This document shows, piece after piece, positions 62,808 through 64,000 of a stretch of 64,000 bases of DNA. The notes beneath the pieces were generated by a model. That model was not told where the DNA came from. It worked only from the letters and a program-made list of their open reading frames with translations, and searched no databases. The stretch is from positions 1,550,001 through 1,614,000 of the forward strand of contig NZ_UFWZ01000001.1 in assembly GCF_900461105.1 (NCBI RefSeq). Direction: 5' to 3'. How positions within the stretch are numbered: position 1 is the stretch's first letter; each line of letters begins with the position of its first letter. This stretch comes from Clostridium putrefaciens. Lineage in GTDB: Bacteria > Bacillota > Clostridia > Clostridiales > Clostridiaceae. The translations under genes and the position numbers were made by a program.

Positions 62808-64000
62808 ATGTCAAATAAAGAGTTATGCAAAGGAAAACACCTTATAATAGAAGATCGCCTTATAATTGAGTATGGTTTAGATCAAAATTATACATTAAAA
62901 GAAATTGCTGAAAGAGTTAAGAAAGACCCAACTACTATCTCCAAAGAGATTAGAAGAAATAGATTTCTTAGAGTAAGTAAGAGAAAAGAAAATGATGTGC
63001 AACCATGCCAACATCGGAGAAGTTGCACTAAGACAAACTTGTGTAATAATAGGTGTGGTAAGCAATGTAAGAAGTGTAGCTTTATAAATTGTTATCGAAC
63101 TTGCAATGAATATTCCACTAAGAAATGTACTAAGATTAACAGTTACCCATATGTTTGTAATGGTTGCAGCACAGTAACTACGTGTATGGCTGAAAAAAGC
63201 TACTATAAAGCTAAAGTTGCAGATTCAAAGTATAGAGATTTATTAACATCATCTAGAGAAGGTTTGAATATAACCTCAGAGGATTTGAAAAAGATAGATG
63301 ATATAATTTCACCACTTATTTCTAAAGGACAATCACTATCCCATATTTTGACCCATCATAAGAATGAAATAAACTGCTGTGAAAGAACTTTATATTATTA
63401 TTTTGATAAAAATGCTTTTACTGCTAGAAGCATTGATTTGCCTAGGAAAGTTAAATATAAACCTAGAAAAAAACATAAACAACCTGTGACTAAAGAATCT
63501 ACAGATAGAGTTGGAAGAACATTTGATGACTTTGTTAAATTTGTTGAATATAATCCTAATATTCCTGTAGTAGAGATGGATACTGTCCACGGCACACGAA
63601 GTGGTAAAGTTCTTCTAACATTTCTTTTTAGGAATTGCTCATTAATGCTAGCTTTCATTATTGAAAGCTGTAGCCAGGTAGATGTAAAGGAAGTTATAGA
63701 TAAGCTATATGCGTTATTAGGACATGAAGTATTTAATAAATGCTTTCCTGTTATTTTAACAGACAACGGCTCAGAATTTAAAAAACCTGAAGCTTTAGAA
63801 TTAGATGCTGAAGGAAATCAAAGAACTAAGATATTCTACTGCAATCCTATGGCTTCTTATCAGAAGCCACATGTGGAAAAAAACCATGAATACATAAGGT
63901 ATGTAATACCTAAAGGAATATCATTTAATAATCGTACTCAAGAAGATATAACCTTAATGATAAATCATATTAATAGTACAGCAAGAGCTAGTTTAAATGG
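62808..64000 (+). CDS. IS30-family transposase with Cys-rich insert, cut by window edge
   Basis: The ATG at 62808 opens a frame that runs to base 64000 (397 codons). HTH N-terminus (YTLKEIAERVKKDPTTISKE), then a zinc-ribbon-like Cys-rich stretch (about 65-125: CQHRRSC, CGKQCKKCSF, CNGCSTVTTC), then the DDE domain: Asp in VVEMDTVHGT, Asp in LTDNGSEF, Glu in KPHVEKNHEYIRYVIPKG. It is unrelated at close range to the two 1215-bp copies. AGCAGGA precedes the start. Confidence 0.9.
   Translation, partial: MSNKELCKGKHLIIEDRLIIEYGLDQNYTLKEIAERVKKDPTTISKEIRRNRFLRVSKRKENDVQPCQHRRSCTKTNLCNNRCGKQCKKCSFINCYRTCNEYSTKKCTKINSYPYVCNGCSTVTTCMAEKSYYKAKVADSKYRDLLTSSREGLNITSEDLKKIDDIISPLISKGQSLSHILTHHKNEINCCERTLYYYFDKNAFTARSIDLPRKVKYKPRKKHKQPVTKESTDRVGRTFDDFVKFVEYNPNIPVVEMDTVHGTRSGKVLLTFLFRNCSLMLAFIIESCSQVDVKEVIDKLYALLGHEVFNKCFPVILTDNGSEFKKPEALELDAEGNQRTKIFYCNPMASYQKPHVEKNHEYIRYVIPKGISFNNRTQEDITLMINHINSTARASLN

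Noticed and set aside
1-64000. CRISPR arrays, tRNA or rRNA genes
   Set aside because: No regularly spaced short repeats, no tRNA cloverleaf or CCA-type ends and no rRNA-like sequence were seen on either strand.

Overview
The window is a low-GC Firmicute chromosome segment, most likely Clostridium sensu stricto. The signs are AT-rich coding with AGGAGG-type ribosome sites, a V-type ATPase operon, a Clostridium-like glutamate dehydrogenase, a flavodiiron protein beside an acyl-CoA dehydrogenase/rubredoxin fusion, and many insertion-sequence remnants. I cannot name the species from sequence alone. Nearly every gene is on the minus strand except dndBCDE-dndA.

Layout. 1-309: end of an ISLre2-type element. 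383-6672: housekeeping genes (gdhA, an RpiR regulator, the tRNA methyltransferase mnmM, rluB, a small Cys-rich protein, aminopeptidase P). 6839-15387: a complete nine-gene V-type ATPase operon (G-C-I-K-F-E-A-B-D). 15875-18480: a dead UvrD-like helicase gene, cut by an IS30-family element. 18761-36545: a DNA phosphorothioation island, with dndB-C-D-E-A on the plus strand and the restriction genes dptF-G-H on the minus strand. A second, apparently identical IS30 copy sits between the two arms. 36697-42092: HIT protein, nitroreductase, GNAT, flavodiiron protein FprA, and an acyl-CoA dehydrogenase/ETF-alpha/rubredoxin fusion. 42336-47853: a four-gene cassette (TM2-membrane protein, TerB_C-like protein, BrxD-like ATPase, SF2 helicase) that looks like a DNA-processing or defence system. 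48393-50118: a truncated DUF1703-type gene, a coiled-coil protein and a Fic protein. 50215-55083: a graveyard of IS elements, a duplicated 3' piece of fprA, and a CoaD-like gene. 55084-59454: a decayed non-ribosomal peptide locus (Sfp-type transferase, type II thioesterase, C-A module). 59804-64000: gene fragments, strong hairpins, a chimeric transposase relic and an IS30-family transposase running off the end.

Most interesting signals. (1) The cassette helicase is split exactly at a run of nine Gs; eight or eleven would restore one ~699-residue protein, so it is a candidate phase-variable switch. (2) dptH is split at an A7 run whose frame context (A AAA AAA) fits a -1 slippery site; the frame joins an N-terminal ORF to the 1345-residue ORF. 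Both putative DNA-targeting effectors are therefore apparently OFF, or conditionally ON, through homopolymers. (3) Both IS30 copies have 13-bp target duplications. The outer duplications differ, so the dnd arm was not moved as a composite transposon. (4) The acyl-CoA dehydrogenase/ETF/rubredoxin fusion next to a flavodiiron protein suggests a short electron path to O2 or NO.
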